Below are positions 61,401 to 64,000 of a DNA stretch of 64,000 nucleotides, piece after piece. Below the pieces are notes generated by a model that was not told the origin of the DNA, did no database searches, and worked only from the letters and a program-made list of their open reading frames with translations. Both the position numbers and the translations under genes were made by a program. The stretch is from Vreelandella zhanjiangensis DSM 21076. Lineage in GTDB: Bacteria > Pseudomonadota > Gammaproteobacteria > Pseudomonadales > Halomonadaceae. The DNA is taken from the NCBI RefSeq assembly GCF_000377665.1, contig NZ_KB898647.1, forward strand, positions 375,559 through 439,558. The letters are read 5' to 3'. The first letter of the stretch is position 1, and each line of letters starts with the position of its first letter.

Positions 61401-61819
61401 GCCTGCTGGGCCACGGCGATATGCTGTACTTGCCCGCCGGTTCCGGCCCGCCTAACCGGGTGCATGGCGCGTTCGTGGATGATGACGAAGTTCACCGCGT
61501 AGTCGATGACTGGAAGCGTCGCGGAGAGCCTGAGTACATTGAGGAGATTCTTTCGGGCGGCGTGTCAGCCGATGCCTTGACCGGTCTTGAAGCCGAAGGC
61601 AGTGAAGGCGACGACGCTGAGCAGGACGCGCTTTATGACGAGGCCGTTCAGTTCGTGACCGAAACCCGTAAAGCGTCAATTTCAGCGGTGCAGCGGCGTT
61701 TTAAGATTGGCTATAACCGTGCCGCCCGCCTGGTTGATGCCATGGAAATGGCTGGCGTTGTCTCTTCAATGGGAACCAACGGCGCCCGTGAAGTGCTGGC
61801 ACCGGCGGCTGCGCGCTGA
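58475..61819 (+). CDS. ftsK: FtsK DNA translocase
   Basis: 1114 residues. N-terminal basic 40 residues, four membrane helices (about 45-205), a long Glu/Pro/Ala-rich cytoplasmic linker (about 225-640), and the RecA-like motor with Walker [16 protein letters not shown] (about 768) and Walker [12 protein letters not shown] (about 895). The C-terminal gamma winged helix (about 1050-1110; [20 protein letters not shown]) reads KOPS. Pumps chromosome dimers to the septum for XerCD. TTG start, with GGGAG six bases upstream. The linker holds short repeats of [15 protein letters not shown] type. Confidence 0.96.
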   Translation: MKVNKAVDKRTQRNSRQAPSSASSARVKAAKDKARRVGLRLQGSVREGVVVVLLALCVFLLLALFSYQPEDPGWSYQGPETDVRNWMGPVGAWLADVLYSLLGASALWWPGMFGFAAWWLMRSRQVRFELDPVAIAVHAGGLVLLMFGTTMLGALHFYHPSSILPYASGGILGEGLVGTLKPLVGSGGVGLIAAALILIGFPLFSGMSWLQVADEVGRRLCRVGGWFSSRREKRREKRRERAALRASLKPAPKAEEPTRAPKPKRDTGRERREPGFSADVADDINRQSETPSEARKAESTDTSIPWEATAFAAAEPAVKTPAKPAVASTPEPTLAPEPEFKPASEPAPALKPEPAAEPVSPKLTSEIAPEIAPEITPEVREPSVSVPGTPRADAFSARTQEPAPTPAPALSSREPEDEPAAETPSATVEPAREQAEPSMMMRASREEDAAVPIAKHFFAQEEADDVPEDEQSEQDEQDESDDYNDEWQRGEWHSEEPAVSRGVPLRSEPTLSDAEPLEEAMRSEPSLTAEPRRERVPEVVPEPVWEDDEYDVMLAATPTPTPTSAPAPMPTSAARHEPTFSADDVAGEVDSGPTLWTVEHLQSQRPAFETLPEPEGEVPSLQLLTPAEPHQPNYTEEQLADMAELLEVRLREYGVKAEVVDTWPGPVITRFEIKPAAGVKASKISNLAKDLARSLMVKSVRVVEVIPGRPTVGIEIPNPHRAMIRLREVIDSERFQQETSPLTMALGQDIGGGPVIANLGKMPHLLVAGTTGSGKSVGVNAMLISMLLKAKPDELKLIMVDPKMLELSVYDGIPHLLAPVVTDMKEAANSLRWCVAEMERRYKLMAAMGVRNIAGFNARLDEAERAGAQVADPLWEPQPWEMHQPPPVLAKLPYIVVVIDEFADMFMIVGKKVEELIARLAQKARAAGIHLILATQRPSVDVVTGLIKANIPSRMAFQVSSRIDSRTILDQGGAESLLGHGDMLYLPAGSGPPNRVHGAFVDDDEVHRVVDDWKRRGEPEYIEEILSGGVSADALTGLEAEGSEGDDAEQDALYDEAVQFVTETRKASISAVQRRFKIGYNRAARLVDAMEMAGVVSSMGTNGAREVLAPAAAR

Positions 61820-61856
61820 TGCTGCGCCGGGTAATCGTGCAATAAGCGTGAAAGTC

Positions 61857-61887
61857 GCGCCGCAGGTGAAACCCTGCGGCGCGTTTT
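61857..61887 (+). terminator. ftsK terminator
   Basis: Arms GCGCCGCAGG (61857-61866) and CCTGCGGCGC (61873-61882), then GTTTT. Confidence 0.88.
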
Positions 61888-62015
61888 GCGTCTGACTAAC
61901 CACATGGACGTTGTTGACGGTCCTCAGTACGATTCCTCAGTACGATTTTAAGTACTGTTTTAATTTGGCAGCGTATGTCTATTCAATTTGACAACGTATG
62001 CCCAGGGAGATCTCT

Positions 62016-62669
62016 ATGCGCGATACGCAAACTCTGCTTTCTTCACCATTATCATTGGCGGCTGCCGCCCTTGGCTTAACGTTTGCTGCCCCGGCTGCCT
62101 GGGCGAACGATGCAGCCGAGCGCCTAACTGAACGGCTTGAGCCATTGGAAAACTACCAGGCCACCTTTGATCAAAAAATTCTCGATGGTGCTGGCGAGCG
62201 TTTGCAGAATGCACGTGGTGAAATGTGGCTTTCACGTCCGGGCATGTTGCGCTGGGAAGTAGAAGCCCCCTATTCGCAGGTCGTGGTATCCGACGGTAAC
62301 GATGTTTATTTATACGACCCGGATCTTGAGCAGGTGACGGTTCAGCCGATGGATGACCGTGTAACGCACACGCCGGCACTGCTGCTTTCGGGCAATGTCA
62401 GTGATCTGACCGAAAGCTACGATGTGGTGTATGAGCAGGAAGGCGGCGAAGACATCTTTACACTGGTACCCAACTCTGCAGATACGCTGTTTGAAGAGCT
62501 GAGCCTGGTGTTTGACAACGAAACCCTGACCGAGCTGTGGATGATGGACAGCACCGGCCAGAAAACCATGATTACCTTTAGTGATATAACTCGTAACGGC
62601 TCTATCAACCGTAGCCTGTTTAACTTTGATATTCCTGAAGGAACCGACGTCATCCGTGAAGAGTTTTAG
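62016..62669 (+). CDS. lolA: Outer-membrane lipoprotein carrier LolA
   Basis: 217 residues, periplasmic. Signal peptide cleaved after APAAWA (about residue 31). Mature protein: ERLEPLENYQATFDQKILDG, GEMWLSRPGMLRWEVEAPYS and DGNDVYLYDPDLEQVTVQPM are LolA signatures. It ferries lipoproteins from LolCDE to LolB. AGGGAG precedes the ATG at 62016; an ATG six codons earlier would put the ribosome site inside the gene. Order ftsK-lolA-rarA is conserved in gammaproteobacteria. Confidence 0.95.
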   Translation: MRDTQTLLSSPLSLAAAALGLTFAAPAAWANDAAERLTERLEPLENYQATFDQKILDGAGERLQNARGEMWLSRPGMLRWEVEAPYSQVVVSDGNDVYLYDPDLEQVTVQPMDDRVTHTPALLLSGNVSDLTESYDVVYEQEGGEDIFTLVPNSADTLFEELSLVFDNETLTELWMMDSTGQKTMITFSDITRNGSINRSLFNFDIPEGTDVIREEF

Positions 62670-62697
62670 TGGTGATTAGTGATTGGTAAACAATAAC

Positions 62698-62723
62698 GAT
62701 CAGGCGCCCTAGGGCGCCTGATC
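62698..62723. terminator. Perfect 26-bp palindrome across the rarA stop
   Basis: Arm GATCAGGCGCCC and its exact complement meet with a central TA region; the rarA TAG at 62709-62711 lies in its middle. Likely a shared terminator for the convergent lolA and rarA, although no T run follows on either strand. Confidence 0.55.
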
Positions 62724-64000
62724 TGCTTCCTGATCGCGGCTTTCCCGCCACGCCATAATCTCGGCAAAGCGTTTTTCCTGGCCAAGCGCGCTGGGTTCAA
62801 AAAAGCGTGCCTGGGGTAAGTCCTCCGGCCAGCAGTTATGCGTGCTGCCAGCCGGGTAGCCGTCCGGCTCGTTATGGGCGTAACGGTAGCCTTCACCATG
62901 GCCTAGTTGTTCCATTAGCTTGGTAGGCGCGTTGCGCAAATAGGTGGGCACCTCTACCTGAGGCTGTTGGCTGACAAACTGCTTGGCGGCCTTCCAGGCA
63001 CGATCAATCCGATTACTCTTCGGCGCCACGGCCAGATGAATGGCCGCATGAGCAATCGCACGCTGGCCTTCGTAATCCCCTAAACGCAGATAAGCATCCC
63101 AGGCGGCTATCACCAGCGGTAGCGCTCGTGGGTCGGCATTGCCGACATCTTCTGAGGCAATCGCGGCAAGCCTTCGCACCACGTCCAGCGGGTCACCACC
63201 ACCCTGCATAAACCGCGCCATATAAAGTAGAGCGGCGTCCGGGCGTGATGAGCGTATTGATTTATGAATAGCCGAGAGCAGGTCGTAATAGGCGTCCCCC
63301 TGCTTATCAAACGCGCTTGCCTGATGGCCGATTACATCCGCCAGTACTGCCATGGGCAGCACTTCCTGGCCATTCTCCTGCTGGGTAAAATCACACGCGG
63401 TTTCCAGAAGGCCCAATGCCCGCCGGGCATCGCCAGCACTTGCATGCGCCAGGGCCGAGAGCACTTCATCATCAACGTGGATATTGCGCTTGCCAAGCCC
63501 GCGCTGGTCGTCGCTAAGCGCTTGGCGCATCACGCTGATCAGCTCTTCTTGGTCGAGCGCTTTAAGCACGTAAACTCGGGCGCGTGAAAGCAGGGCGGAG
63601 TTAACCTCGAACGACGGATTTTCCGTTGTCGCGCCGATCAGGGTTAACAGGCCGGATTCAACGTGGGGCAGCAGCGCATCCTGCTGGCTTTTGTTTAAGC
63701 GGTGAATCTCATCCAAAAAGAGAATAACCGGCGAAGTGTGCTGCTGGGCACGCTCCACTGCCGCGCGTATCTCTTTCACTCCGGCCATTACCGCACTTAA
63801 ATGCTCAAGCTGAGCATTGGAAGCATGGGCGAGCAGTTCGGCAAGCGTCGTTTTTCCAACGCCGGGAGGGCCCCATAAAATCATTGAGCGTACAAGGCCC
63901 GCCTCGGCCATGCGGCGTAGCGGTTTGCCAGGCCCCACCAGCGCCTGTTGGCCTATGTAGTCATCCAGCGTCTGTGGGCGCATCCGGTAGGCCAGGGGGG
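62709..64000 (-). CDS. rarA: Replication-associated recombination protein A (5' end outside window)
   Basis: 430 residues visible, entering from the right edge; only a few N-terminal residues are missing ([17 protein letters not shown] precedes and matches the family start region). AAA+ ATPase of the clamp-loader group: Walker [18 protein letters not shown], Walker [21 protein letters not shown], sensor 1 [21 protein letters not shown]-terminal region includes [14 protein letters not shown] and the tetramerisation part. It acts at stalled forks and on single-strand ends with SSB. Confidence 0.95.
   Translation of the reverse strand, partial: PLAYRMRPQTLDDYIGQQALVGPGKPLRRMAEAGLVRSMILWGPPGVGKTTLAELLAHASNAQLEHLSAVMAGVKEIRAAVERAQQHTSPVILFLDEIHRLNKSQQDALLPHVESGLLTLIGATTENPSFEVNSALLSRARVYVLKALDQEELISVMRQALSDDQRGLGKRNIHVDDEVLSALAHASAGDARRALGLLETACDFTQQENGQEVLPMAVLADVIGHQASAFDKQGDAYYDLLSAIHKSIRSSRPDAALLYMARFMQGGGDPLDVVRRLAAIASEDVGNADPRALPLVIAAWDAYLRLGDYEGQRAIAHAAIHLAVAPKSNRIDRAWKAAKQFVSQQPQVEVPTYLRNAPTKLMEQLGHGEGYRYAHNEPDGYPAGSTHNCWPEDLPQARFFEPSALGQEKRFAEIMAWRESRDQEADQAP

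Overview
The window is a stretch of core chromosome from a moderately GC-rich gammaproteobacterium. The best fit is Halomonadaceae (Halomonas/Vreelandella group). This rests on overall protein character, on the order icd / rluE-nudJ-mnmA-hflD-purB-roxA / clpS-clpA-infA-bpt-aat / ftsK-lolA-rarA (close to the Pseudomonas arrangement and partly shared with E. coli), and on the monomeric isocitrate dehydrogenase. Genus is inferred, not proven. I see no phage, transposon, integron, CRISPR array or rRNA operon.

Layout. 1-4250: the 3' end of an FAD oxidoreductase, an NhaC-type antiporter, a small DksA/TraR-like zinc-finger protein preceded by a 16-bp tandem repeat, an NfsA-type nitroreductase, an orphan lipoprotein and an XRE regulator. 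4500-6320: gltX followed by tRNA-Ala(GGC) and tRNA-Glu(UUC). 6320-6935: an AT-rich gene-free stretch with several DnaA-box-like sites. 6935-20510: a TCA block with gltA divergent from sdhCDAB-sucAB-lpd-sucCD. 20600-36080: a mixed region holding a lipid-glycosylation-like pair, a ribbon-helix-helix regulator with a PHB-depolymerase-family esterase, RNase II, a HAD phosphatase, ycjX-ycjF, a hexose-6-phosphate mutarotase, a GlsB/YeaQ protein, a large protein with three DUF1266-like segments, an NlpC/P60 lipoprotein and an MFS exporter. 36097-41433: a nickel-type ABC importer divergent from nikR, with a textbook NikR operator between them. 41500-45000: slyD, two small envelope proteins and isocitrate lyase. 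45250-50855: one leftward operon rluE-nudJ-mnmA-hflD-purB-roxA. 51089-58356: monomeric icd, then the N-degron genes clpS-clpA and, on the other strand, infA, bpt and aat. 58475-64000: ftsK, lolA and the 3' part of rarA.

How the genes work together. The window holds citrate synthase, isocitrate dehydrogenase, 2-oxoglutarate dehydrogenase with its E3, succinyl-CoA synthetase, succinate dehydrogenase and the glyoxylate enzyme isocitrate lyase, so much of central carbon flux around isocitrate is encoded here. The Bpt and Aat transferases attach leucine or phenylalanine to protein N-termini, ClpS recognises these N-degrons, and ClpA unfolds the substrates. NikR with NikABCDE, next to SlyD, forms a nickel-handling neighbourhood, although no nickel enzyme is visible in the window.

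I found no clearly new multi-gene system. The observations most worth following are the triple-DUF1266 protein, the DnaA-box cluster between tRNA-Glu and gltA, two related short tandem repeats, a perfect 23-bp palindrome upstream of ycjX, a palindrome plus direct repeat upstream of aceA, and the presence of a monomeric icd exactly where E. coli has its unrelated dimeric icd.
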